This document shows positions 1-9,792 of a DNA stretch of 64,000 bases, in pieces. A program made the position numbers and the translations under genes. The notes beneath the pieces are model-generated. The model searched no databases. It worked only from the letters and a program-made list of their open reading frames with translations, and was not told the origin of the DNA. The stretch covers positions 435,830,230-435,894,229 of the forward strand of contig NC_081407.1 in the NCBI RefSeq assembly GCF_030272615.1. The letters run 5' to 3'. Source of the stretch: Cryptomeria japonica (Eukaryota; Streptophyta; Pinopsida; Cupressales; Cupressaceae). The stretch's first letter is position 1; every line of letters begins with the position of its first letter.

Positions 1-2414
1 TCAGATGCACTCATATTATCTACATCTATAGGTCCTTTAATTCTTATTGAGTCATACTCATCATCAGTTTGCTTCTTTGCTTTTTCTTTTTCCTTTTCAT
101 CTGTTTGTTTCTCTTCTATCTTCTCCTTTGTTTTCTCTTTCTCTTCATCCTTTTTCTTTTTAGTTTCCTTCACTTTAAACTCTTTCTCCAATTTCTCTTT
201 CTCTGCCTTTGTTTTTTTCTCTTGTGTAGCTACCATAACTAGTGGCAGTTGATTTTCAACTTGGTGTTCTTTTTCTGGTGGCGGTTGAATATCCACACTA
301 GGTTCATTGACCGATGCTTCAGCTGCTTCATATGTATTAGTAATGTCTGATTGTTGTACAGGTTCCTTAACTGGTTTAATGATATTACCACTTGTATCAA
401 TAGTGTCCTATATTTCTTCAATATCATCTACAAAGAAAATAACCAGTGGAGAAGTTGTCTCATCCTTATTCTTAATAGGATAGACAACATCCGGTGTAAT
501 AATCTCTTCCTCATCTAGCTCCGGTGGAGCTCCAGTCTCTGTTTGGTCAGTTTTATTTTTATGAGACTTCAATTGCTCATTCATCTTGTGAATGTCTTTA
601 GCTGTCTGATGAGTATCATGTTCAACAGATTGAACCTTTCCAGCCAATAACTTCAATCTTCTTGACTTAGAATGAAAGTGTCCTTTGAAATTATCAAGCA
701 ATGCTAATAATTCATCTCTAGGTAACTCAGGAAAATATTGAATGAAAACTCTATCAATAATTTCTTGATCCTGTTCTACCACCACTTTCTACTTATTTAC
801 AAGAATAGAATAAAATGAATTAGAAATATCTTTTTCAATATCCCAAGGCAACCGATTGTATTGACACAGGTGGTTGATTACCTCTTGAACAATCTATTGT
901 TTTTTACCATCATCAAATGAATCATAATACTCTTTCACATTATCAAACCATTTCCTCCCTAATATTTTTAATGTTCTCTCAAAATCACATAGGTTTGTAT
1001 GATGTAACATTAATAGGAGTACTTTTCTTTGAAATGTCTTCTACTGGTTTGGCTTTCTTACCATTCAATTTCATCTTTTTTGGTTCCTCTTCAATGTCAG
1101 TATCCTCAGATTCTGCTTGAAGAATGAGATTCCTACCTCTCTTCTTTGTTGCAATCTGCTTCTTTGCATATACTTTGGGTGCCAGTTCCTTTTTTACTTG
1201 AATACTTCTTGTCACCCTTGTACCAGTGGACACTGAAGGTGCTTGCTCAAGTTTCTTCTTCTTCTCTTTGGCACTACTGGGTTGAGTAGGTGCAATTGTT
1301 TCCTGGTAAGTTCCCAGTATTTTCTTCTTCTTATCCTTGGGAGATGCCAAAAGGTTGTTGGCATAACTGATTAATTAGTCATAGTTGACTTCATAACTCA
1401 TTTCTTCCATCTCACCTTCCCTGGGTTCAACGGCCTCCATAAGGAAAAAGTAGTGGTAACTGTGAAATAGATGTCTTTTTCAAAGTATTTCACCATATCA
1501 TTAGGTAGCCTTAACCTCATGCTCATCTTCTTTTGGAACTCATTAAAATATATGTTCATGGCAATAGGAAATGTGTTCTTTACAACCTTAATACTGTTCT
1601 TGATTTGAGTTGTAACTGGTATGTCCTTCAACCATTGAATGTCACCAATTCCTGGTAGGAAATTCTGAAAATAGAAGAATAGACCAATCAACAGTTGATC
1701 ATACTTGAAATTTTGACTATTGTCCTTCTTATTTGATTTAAGGTTCAACATCAATTGGCTCCTCATTGCCTCGTATAAGTCATAATATTCATTCTCTATA
1801 ATCAATTTGTAGGTTACAAGAACAACAATAGATGGCACACTGTTCATTCTACTAGAATGGAATATCCTATAATCAATAAGCATAGTTGCAAATCTGACTG
1901 CTTGATCTGCAATTTTGTTGACCGAAAACGCATGACCGCCAGTGGTGGTCTTAGTTAGTGCACTCACAGTATCTTTTGAAATTGTCCTTAGTTTTGGTAC
2001 TTCACCAATTTGCCAAAAACCAATCACTACATGAATTTCTTCCTTCATGATTGTGTGTGACCTGTCAAGATACATATTCCCTCCATGCACATGAATAAGG
2101 ATAATCCTAACATGCTCTTCCTCAAAATATTCAATAAAATATACCACATTATGAAAACCCTTTTCATAAACCCTAATGTACCCAGGTTTAATTTTCCCAC
2201 TTTTATCACACAAAGATTTGAGTTGTGAATAGATTGAAAGTGATCCTAGATCCTCAATTTTACAGTCTATATAACTGGATAAATCACCTTTGATCATAAC
2301 ACCATCAGGAAATTTAGACAATGCATTATATGATTCTATTTTGTCTAATTCCATAGACTCCATAGCTTCAGCAATAATCATAAGTCTCTCTACTTGTGTA
2401 GACGATGATGCCAT
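1..2414 (-). pseudogene. Element A ORF2, N-terminal plant-mobile-domain-like, decayed
   Basis: Start chosen at the MASSS methionine (2414), because C and B begin ORF2 at equivalent points. Residues 1 to about 340 (down to 1398) are open and align by eye with ORF2 of C (24983-24078) and B: a ...KFPDGV... block, K-P-G-Y, VHGGNMYLDRS followed by I-x-K-E-E-I, and an IGDIQWLKDIP block. The layout resembles plant mobile-domain / transposon-protein domains, which is a tentative family call. Then come a basic Lys/Arg-rich linker (985-1350), a helical stretch (408-785) and a highly charged Lys/Glu tail (1-240). Frame changes near 1390, 980 and 420 break it. Function unknown; not a recognised polymerase or integrase. 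Confidence 0.65.
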
Positions 2415-2896
2415 TCTAGATGATCTTGATTTGAGAGAGATTAACAAAAGAATACCTTTTTCCCTTCACGCTGGAAGGGTTTTTGATTGATCTCTCAAAT
2501 ATACACCCATTTTACCTTCTCTTACCTTCGAATCCAATTCAACTTTTGATCCACAACACATATTTGTTCACAATTAGCTTACAATTCTCTTTTTTGCTCT
2601 ACAAGTGCTCAAAAACTCTTTGAATGCAATTAGGGTAATAATAACTTGGTAAAAATCTCTTTTATAAACTTACCCACTGCATTAATTACTCAACAATAGG
2701 GTAAAAAACCCTAATATATTTCCTAACAAAACTCACCTATACCGATAGGTATATAACCGGTTGGTAATGCTTTAGAAAATCGATAGACAATGATATCAAG
2801 AATTCTCATAATACAATTGGAAATGCAAAACTCTCTTATAATACACTCTTCAAGGGGTCAGGAAGTAGATTTATCGCTATGCTCCCCTTAGGCTTG
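2415..2896 (-). promoter_or_regulatory. Element A spacer between GAG and ORF2 with TATA-like box
   Basis: No ORF. On the minus strand a TATAAAA-type box lies at about 2660-2668, roughly 250 bases upstream of the ORF2 start. A purine tract (taaggggagc, plus-strand 2881-2892) sits at the end of the GAG frame. C, B and E have TATA-like sequence in the equivalent spacer, so ORF2 may be transcribed separately. Promoter activity is inference. Confidence 0.35.
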
Positions 2897-4199
2897 TTAA
2901 AAATCTCTATTCACCAGTGCAGGATTCTTCACACTAGGTGAAGGGTTAGATTCTTCTGCTGGCTTGTCCTCACTCTTCTTCTTCCAGATTTACTTCATCT
3001 CCAATCTGGTTTCCTCAACATCAACCTTTTTCTTACCTGTATGATCTTCACAGTGGTTAACTGATTTGTTCTTCCTGGTTCTACAAAACTTTACCATGTG
3101 TCCCAGTTTGTGACAATGATAGCAGGCCATCCCAGATTATCTCCAAGGTCCTACATTACCTCTTCCAGTTCTCCTTCTATAGTTCATAGCCACATGTCCA
3201 TAATTATTGCAAATGGTGCAAATCACATTTGTTACCTTTTCCATTTCATATGGACTGAATTAGTTTGCATAGGGTTTCTGCCAGTTCATGTTTCCCTGGT
3301 TGTCATAGGTCCTTCTCCAGTCACCGATAGCTCTTGGATTCATGTGAGGTGCCAGACTGTTTGCTCCATATCTGCATTCAACTGATCTATCTCCATACAT
3401 GTTGCATGTGAAATAATGACCTTCAAATCTTCTAGACACATATCTAGCATTAGTATTATACCATGTGTTCTCATCTAGTCTGCTTCTACACACATTAGCA
3501 GTATGTTCAGGTTTGTGATAGATAAAGCAAATAGGTTTGAAATATTTCTTACCAGTAGGCTTGTTAGCCTTAGGAGTAGTTTTACCTTTGTGCATGTTTC
3601 TCTTAGTACCGAAAGATTCTCCTTTCTTAGATGTATTGAAACCTAGTCCAGATGTGTCACCTTTTATCCTCTAAGATTGGATCTGCTCATCCAGCATATA
3701 AGAACTCTTATTGATTTTTTCAAGCTTCCCATTAGCCTCAGTAAGCTCTTTGGTAAGATCTTCATTATGCTTTGTCAGAGTCTCTCTTAGAGATATCGCC
3801 ATTTCAAGATCTAGCTGCAAAGCTTCCTTCTTCCTTCTCCTCATGCCAATGTTCATGCAAGGTTGCATTCTCCTACTTGATCCTAGCAATCTCATGATCT
3901 CTCTCTTTGATTAGGTCTTCAAATTCCCTTATTGCTTCAAGCTCTTGGCTCATACAAATTGTTAGGGCTTCAAGTTCTCTCCTCAGATTTAGCTTTTCAC
4001 CATTTAGTTTTTTCACTTCTTCGGCCAGTGCATCAATGTTGGCCTCATCTGAATAACAGTTGTCAGAGATCTCCAATAGTTGCTTAGTCAACTCTCTCCT
4101 TTTAACTTGTGAAGCTTTGAATCTGACCCTCAGAGTTTCAAGTGCTTCCTTGGTTGCATCAAGCACTCTATCCATCTCTAAATAACTCATATCCCCCAT
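2897..4199 (-). pseudogene. Element A GAG-like protein: coiled coil plus zinc knuckles
   Basis: Start at 4199, the first ATG after the primer site. The N-terminal ~110 residues are charged heptad-like helix (KASQVKRRELTKQ, LNLRRELEALT, LIKERDHEIARIK) and match E closely. The frame breaks near 3895 and resumes at 3595-3260 with knuckle-like motifs: first CFIYHKPEHTANVC (Tyr at the second Cys position), then a damaged one ending GDRSVEC, and an intact CYHCHKLGHMVKFC near 3080-3130. Such proteins package element RNA in cytoplasmic particles; here that role is inferred from position after the PBS and from the knuckles. Several frameshifts make it non-functional. Confidence 0.7.
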
Positions 4200-4247
4200 G
4201 GTGTCTTTAGGGTTTCCTTCCAAGTGATTAATCCTTAAGGAAGTTAG

Positions 4248-4261
4248 GCTCTGATACCGAT
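4248..4261 (-). other. Element A primer-binding site (initiator tRNA-Met type)
   Basis: Minus strand reads atcggtatcagagc directly after the LTR terminal CA. This matches the TGGTATCAGAGC consensus pairing with plant initiator tRNA-Met, with one change. It fixes the LTR boundary at 4262. Confidence 0.85.
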
Positions 4262-6646
4262 TGATAGACTTATAAAGCAATGAGAGGGGGAGGTGAATCA
4301 GTGACATAAAAAATAATACCACTTCTAACAAAGAATGGTAAAAGCAATTAACCAGTTTACTTAAAAGTATGCATGCAATCCAAAGTGATATTAAAGCATC
4401 CACAACAAGTAAAACATCCACCATAACACAAGTGTTTACACATGGAAATCCCAACTAGGAAAAACCACGGTGATATGGGACTCACAAGTTAACTATCTGT
4501 AGTAATAGGTAACTGACCGATTAAGGTCTACAAAGTGATCTGCTAGGAGCGAATCCTATTAAAGATCCCAAAGCCCTATTAGGAGCTATACTCGGTTAAA
4601 GGTAGTACCATGTTAGGAGTAAACTCAATAAAGGATTTCAAGCCCAAACTAATGGATCACTTGGTTAGAGGATTTGTACAATGAAGCTTGTTAGAGCTTA
4701 CCCGGTTAGGGGGTTTAGTTGTTGTAGTGATTAGAAAACAACAGGTGGTGTGATCTAAAAATAGCACATCTTTCTTGTATAGATCCTCTTTGTTAGAATA
4801 ACTGGTGGACAACTAAGAGGGGGGGGGGGGTGAATCAGTTCTCAACAAATTATATTAATCAAACCACTTTATAATCTTTAACCGGATAACATAAACATTA
4901 AATACGAAATAGTAGAAACAAATATCGGTAGGCAATAAAACTTAAGAATGAAATAGAGAATCAACACAATGCAGCCATACCACATAACACCATGATTTGT
5001 ATGTGGAAATCCCTGTAAATGGGAAAAAGAAAGTGGGAAGCCTACCCACAGTCAGATGATACTTTTGCAAAAAGTATGTGATACAATAAGGGCCTGTACA
5101 TGCAAAGAGGCACATTGCCTAGAGCATACTTCTCATTGCAAAGGAGTCTCACTGAATACAGAGAGGTTATAACCACCTCAATATAATTGGACAACGATCC
5201 AGAAGAATGAACTGCCAATGATAGCATCTACCATGCCTAATTACAGTCCTGATTAAGCTCAATACTGGAGGCCTTTGACCTCTTACATAAACCCAATTCG
5301 ATCACCTATGATTGACCAAATCTCCTTCACATATGATATTTCATTCCATGACCATTACCACGACAATCGTGATCTACAATGAGATCTTACATCAATTTAT
5401 ACAAACCCTAAGGCCTAAATCAATTAGGTCAGCCACCTAAAAGATATTACAATAAGAGCATTACATACATCCACATTACAATGATATACCATGTCGGCTT
5501 TAGACCAAAACAACATTAACCAATCCATAAATCATCCCAGTAATGTGTAGAGAACATGTAACATGATACCAGTCCATAACCTGGACCCAAATAGATTCTC
5601 CACGCCAAAGCAATGTCTCCAATCAATTGAGGCACAAACCAAGATTACGTTCTACATCCTGAATTCCATCTAGAAGCCACACCAACACCACTTATGCATC
5701 CTTTCAAATATTCTCAGTAAAAGCTCTGTCGGTAAAACCTTAAACCCTTACCAGTATAGGATTACTAGAGTGTATGATAGAATCCGATCATCAAGTCAAT
5801 ACCAACTGACCAAAAAATACTCCAAAAAAATCAAACCAAACATATTTCATTGATCCAAACATGTCGGTAGTATCCAATTGATAGTCCCTTCTGCTAGTAA
5901 CACTAGTTCTTCTACTGGTAACCAAAATCTGTCTATCGGAAACCAATCATAACAACTAGTGTTGACATCAATGACAAAACATCAATGATCAATTCCTTCA
6001 TATTGGCAATACTCTTTTCTCATTCAATACTACATCACCGACATACTCTGCAACTCCTTTAGTAAATCGCATCAACTCATCACTTGTATTTCACATCATA
6101 AAAATAGTTCATCACAATGTCATTTTATAGACATTAGATTTCATGTCAGCTCAAGAACCTCATCACAATTTCCTAGGTGCAGTGTATTTGGATAATCTTA
6201 CATAACACATCATAGATTACCTCTAAATTTGTCGGTTAGGAATAACTCATCATGACTAGTGATAACTCATCACACAATCAAAGAAACCGATTGGAACACC
6301 GATATTGGTTAAGTGTTAACCTCTTCCAACTCATAGAATGATTGTCCTCCATTCACTTCCTTGATGATCTCCACAGTATCTCCAAGCTGGTGTCAATAGA
6401 ACTAACCAAAACCAATTGTCATTCCCGCATATACCGGTTGTCTACATATACTGGTTTAGACACCTTCAAACCGATTGTACTTCACTATACAAATGATACT
6501 AGTTTGTAATACAAAGACTTAGGAGTAGTACCGATTTGTCTTAACTAAGATGACTATGACAATGTGAACATATGTGTGTATATATATGTGCCATCAATGA
6601 CAACACATAAAGTCATCCATTACAAAAATCATCATCAAGCCAACAA
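4262..6646 (-). repeat. Element A 5' LTR, split by a solo LTR
   Basis: Two parts, 4262-4790 and 6017-6646, together about 1.16 kb, close to the 1.13-kb LTR of E. Shared blocks include the G-run beside the inner end (gagagggggaggtgaatca), the gggaaaaaccacgg box near 4460, a ladder of gttagg/gttaaag motifs, and atttcatgtcag ... acaatttcctaggt (6150-6180), which also occurs in E. Confidence 0.8.
4791..6011 (-). mobile_element. Solo LTR with perfect target duplication
   Basis: Starts tgttagaataac and ends ggcaata (a mutated gccaaca), flanked by ctctt at 4786-4790 and 6012-6016. It belongs to the same LTR family as R (59644-60692): both share caactaagagg + G-run + tgaat, the cctgtaa..ggg box, and gttgacatcaatgac near the outer end. 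A single LTR with its own duplication is the classic product of LTR-LTR recombination. It inserted into the A 5' LTR, so it is younger than A. Confidence 0.8.
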
Positions 6647-7410
6647 ACGAAACCACATGATAGACCAATGTAGAGGCCAACTCCCTCGTCTTGTACTTGT
6701 AATAAGCTTATATAATAGATCTCTATGAAGAATCATAGGCCCAACTGGAGCAAGCTAGAAATTATCTAATGAAAATCCTTCATGGGCAATCAACAACTAA
6801 AATCTAGTATCCTAGACTACATGTACTATGCCCTCATTACGAAATTTCAAACATTTATGCACAACCAAAGGAATTTCTTCCACGATGATCAGCAAAGAGA
6901 TACAAATCTTAATTTGAAATAGGTCTAATTCATGAATAATAACAAAAGTAGCCAATGTTGCCTTGGGTCCTACAAGGACCGTCAAAGTGGTGCTACCCTA
7001 AGGAGGAACAAAGAGCCCATCATGTGTGCAAACAAAGGAACTACAGTTGTCATATCTCACCCTATTTAGACCATTTATTAACAAGGCTTCCTCTATGATA
7101 ACATAAACTCGACATGTGAGATCTACCATCACACCTTTAATAGTGTGATCATTTACCCTAGCCGAGATGTATAACGAGGTAGGCTCCCCACCATAAGGAG
7201 CATCCAAAGGTGTAAAAGATATGTCAGTGTTTTTTGTCTGCTGATTAGAGGGTGAGAATGCAGTGATAGTGACCATGTTAATAAATGAGCCACCACTCAA
7301 CTCAAGATCCAATGATGCAGAGATTAAGTTTGATGAGTGAGGTAGGAAAGGGTCAGTGTAGATTTAAATCTCACTATTGGTTTTATCAACAAACTTGTTA
7401 TACTTTTATT
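6647..7410 (-). mobile_element. Gypsy element G, left fragment
   Basis: Degenerate gypsy internal sequence between elements A and B. It carries the protease-like frame at 6998-7312. The rest (6647-6997) has no open frame. It is continuous with 28098-30288 once B is removed: duplications ttatt (7406-7410) and ctatt (28098-28102) match at four of five bases. Confidence 0.6.
6998..7312 (-). pseudogene. Gypsy G aspartic-protease-like domain, remnant
   Basis: About 100 residues. The segment VKGVMVDLTCRVYVIIEEAL aligns in layout with gypsy retropepsins (normally ...MVDxGASVNVI...). The catalytic D-(S/T)-G is replaced by DLT, so the active site is lost. A following NGLNRVRYDNC ... CTHDGLF stretch fits the conserved region after the flap. 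It lies downstream of the GAG remnant of G across the B insertion, the expected GAG-PR order. Confidence 0.55.
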
Positions 7411-8380
7411 TGCTGGAAATTGAAACTCAATTGGTTGGTTTCACTATGTTGTCATTCATGGAAACATGGTATCCTGTTTCGGATTCATATTTTGGTTCAG
7501 TTGTGTACTGACAGGCACTTCACAAACACTACACTAGCACCCACACCAACACTAACAGGATAGAAGGATTTCTTTGGTTACCGAAAATGAAGGCCGACAT
7601 GGTTTAGAGTAAGGTTAGAGGTCGACATCTCTTGGATCCGGTATCAGCAATTGTTTTTGATATTCATGTGTTTATGTTATCTAGCCGACATGTATATTGA
7701 TATTTTAATTATCTTTGTAAGCCGACATGTATATTGATATTTTAATTATCTTTGTAAGCCGACATAAGGCATGATAAGTTGTATAGGGTATATAGGTCAG
7801 TTGGATTAGATCATTTTGGTATTGTAATTATAATGGTAATGGAGATGTGGATGTGATATAATGTGAAATATATCAGAAAGATTATGTATGTGAGGATATT
7901 TATGTAAGGGTTATTCTAGTAAAGGGTTTAGGGTTTCAGACCAGAACAAATAGCGCTTAACCAAATCTGTATTTTGGCATAGAAGATGCTATCTTTTGTA
8001 GCTCAACACTTCTTCGGATTGTAGTACTGATTTATATGTAGTTAGTGAGGCTCCTTTTGTGATTGAGTAGTGTGCTCTAAGCTGTAAGCCTTCCCATAAG
8101 TGCAAGCCCGTAACTTTTGTAATATCTCTTCATATGGTCAATGGATTGATATTGTGGGTCACAAATCCCATCGCGGTTTTTCCTCTTTGAGGTTTTCCAC
8201 ATATAATTCTATGTGTTATGGTTCTCATTTATGTGATTGGCTTATTGGTCACTTTACTTCTTTCAATTATATATGTACGAGCATACCGGTTGGTGTAAGC
8301 ATGTTTTAATAAGGTTAAAATTGATCTTTCTGGTATAACATTGATTCACCACCCCCTCTCGGTGTTATTGGATTCCAATA
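7411..8380 (+). repeat. Element B 5' LTR
   Basis: 970 bp. The end reads ggattccaata followed by the primer site. It contains the cgcggtttttcc ... ggttttccacat box (8170-8210) found in the other copia-type LTRs here, and a C-rich run before the end (8349-8356). A 37-bp unit beginning gccgacatgtatattg is present twice (7684-7757) but only once in the 3' LTR, so it is a change private to this copy. Confidence 0.85.
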
Positions 8381-8394
8381 ATTGGAATCAGAGT
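8381..8394 (+). other. Element B primer-binding site (tRNA-Met type, mutated)
   Basis: attggaatcagagt immediately follows the LTR. It differs from the attggtatcagagc seen in C, D and E at two positions. Confidence 0.75.
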
Positions 8395-8448
8395 CTTGTG
8401 CCTCAGAGGAAGTTTAATAGCTTGAGGAGGATCCTGAATCCAGAATCC

Positions 8449-9449
8449 ATGGATATGGGTTTGGAAAAGCAACTTGAGATGGCACTTGAAGATTATGATG
8501 TTGAAAGGTTGAATAACTTAAAGCTACAAGATGAATTGAATTCTATTAAGGAATTCATTCTTGTACTATAGGAGAGGCTAACATCTGTTCAAGCTAGGAG
8601 GAAGGAACTTTTGCAAAATTAGGATGATAAAGAGAAAGATGCACTTAAGGAATAGTGTCATAATTGAGTCAGGAGAACATGGTTATGAGAAATGAAATGC
8701 AAGCTATAACTATGAGAATGTCTAAAGAGATTGAGGACCGGAAGAAGAAGGAAGAAAACCTTGTTGTATCCCTGAAGAACAAATTTGAAGAATGTGGTAG
8801 GTTGGTTCATGAGAATGATATGTTGAGAATTGATTTAGTATAATCCCAGAGTAATGAACAAGAGCTTGAGAGACAAATGATAATTCTAAGAGAAGATCTA
8901 ACTACTGCAAGTGAGTACAAAGAGAAATTCAAGATTAGTTCAGCACAACTAGATGAGTTATTGAAGAGACAAAGGCAAAATGGAGATTCCAGTGGACTTG
9001 GATTTGAGCAAGGACAGAGTTATGGTACTACTAATGAAGATCAAAACCATAAGGCACTGGTAAGGCAATTTAATGATTATAAATTTAATGGTATATGTTT
9101 TATTTACAATAAATTTGGTCACATGGCTAGGCAATGTAGAAACAGAGAAAATCAGAACCTTGATTTTTCTCTCAGTCAATGTTCTAAATGTAATAAGTAC
9201 AATCATAAGACAGAAGATTGCAAAATGAATATTAAATGTTATGCATGTGGAAAATTTGGACATATGGCTAATCAATGCAAGTCAAGCAATTATACCAGTT
9301 TTAGCAAAGCAATTCAAAGGAACAATGTTACATGTTATGCATGTAAAGAAGTTGAACATATTGCTAAATTTTGTAGAAGCATAAATCCACTGGTTGGTAA
9401 TGGAGGATCAAATGAGAAAGGGAAAGAGAAGGTTAATGAATTCCGATAA
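8449..9449 (+). pseudogene. Element B GAG-like protein with four zinc knuckles
   Basis: About 333 codons from the ATG at 8449, matching the C start. The N-terminal half is charged helix (LEKQLEMALEDYDVERLNN) interrupted by stops and a frame change between 8572 and 8877. The C-terminal half is open with four knuckles: CFIYNKFGHMARQC (Tyr for the second Cys), CSKCNKYNHKTEDC, CYACGKFGHMANQC and CYACKEVEHIAKFC. The last three keep CX2CX4HX4C spacing. It ends at TAA after a Lys/Glu-rich tail. Nucleic-acid binding and packaging are inferred from the knuckles and the position after the PBS. Four knuckles is more than the usual single one of copia GAG. Confidence 0.75.
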
Positions 9450-9792
9450 GATCCTACTCAGAGATGGGTCAGGAATATTGAAGAACAATCAGTAGATGGG
9501 AATGCACCGGTTACTTAGTCAACATGGATATGTTTTGTTCGAGATCTGGTATCTTTCACCGGAAGTCATTGATGTCAATGAAAGAATATGGTTTTTTTGG
9601 AGGATATAAGGTTGAATTCACTTCATTTTTTATGACCATGCATTCAGAGCAATTTCAGTGTGATTAAGAGAAATTAAGAGCAATCAAAGGCTATTCAATG
9701 CAATCAGATATCTTGTTGATCGATTTCACCGATGACTGGAAGAGTTTGTTAGGGTTTCACTGGAAGAAATTAACAAGTATTTTTCTTTAATC
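9450..9792 (+). promoter_or_regulatory. Element B spacer between GAG and ORF2
   Basis: No ORF. A weak TATA-like sequence (gatataagg, 9603-9611) lies about 185 bases before the ORF2 ATG. It is the positional counterpart of the spacers in A, C and E. Confidence 0.3.

Larger units (their letters stand above)
1..6646 (-). mobile_element. Element A: non-autonomous LTR retrotransposon, left end outside window
   Basis: Reading the minus strand from 6646: 5' LTR (interrupted by a solo LTR), primer-binding site at 4248-4261, GAG-like ORF (4199 to 2897), gap, then long ORF2 (2414 to the window edge). No protease, integrase or reverse transcriptase is visible. The right LTR end reads ccaaca (6641-6646), the usual terminal CA/TG; the next five bases, aacga, would be half of the target duplication, whose partner lies outside. 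It sits inside gypsy element G. It belongs with E by GAG and LTR similarity, and with B and C by overall plan. Confidence 0.8.

Noticed and set aside
4817-4832. Long G-runs beside LTR ends as G-quadruplexes
   Set aside because: Each is a single homopolymer run, not four separated G-tracts, so intramolecular quadruplex formation is not supported. Kept only as a shared LTR feature.
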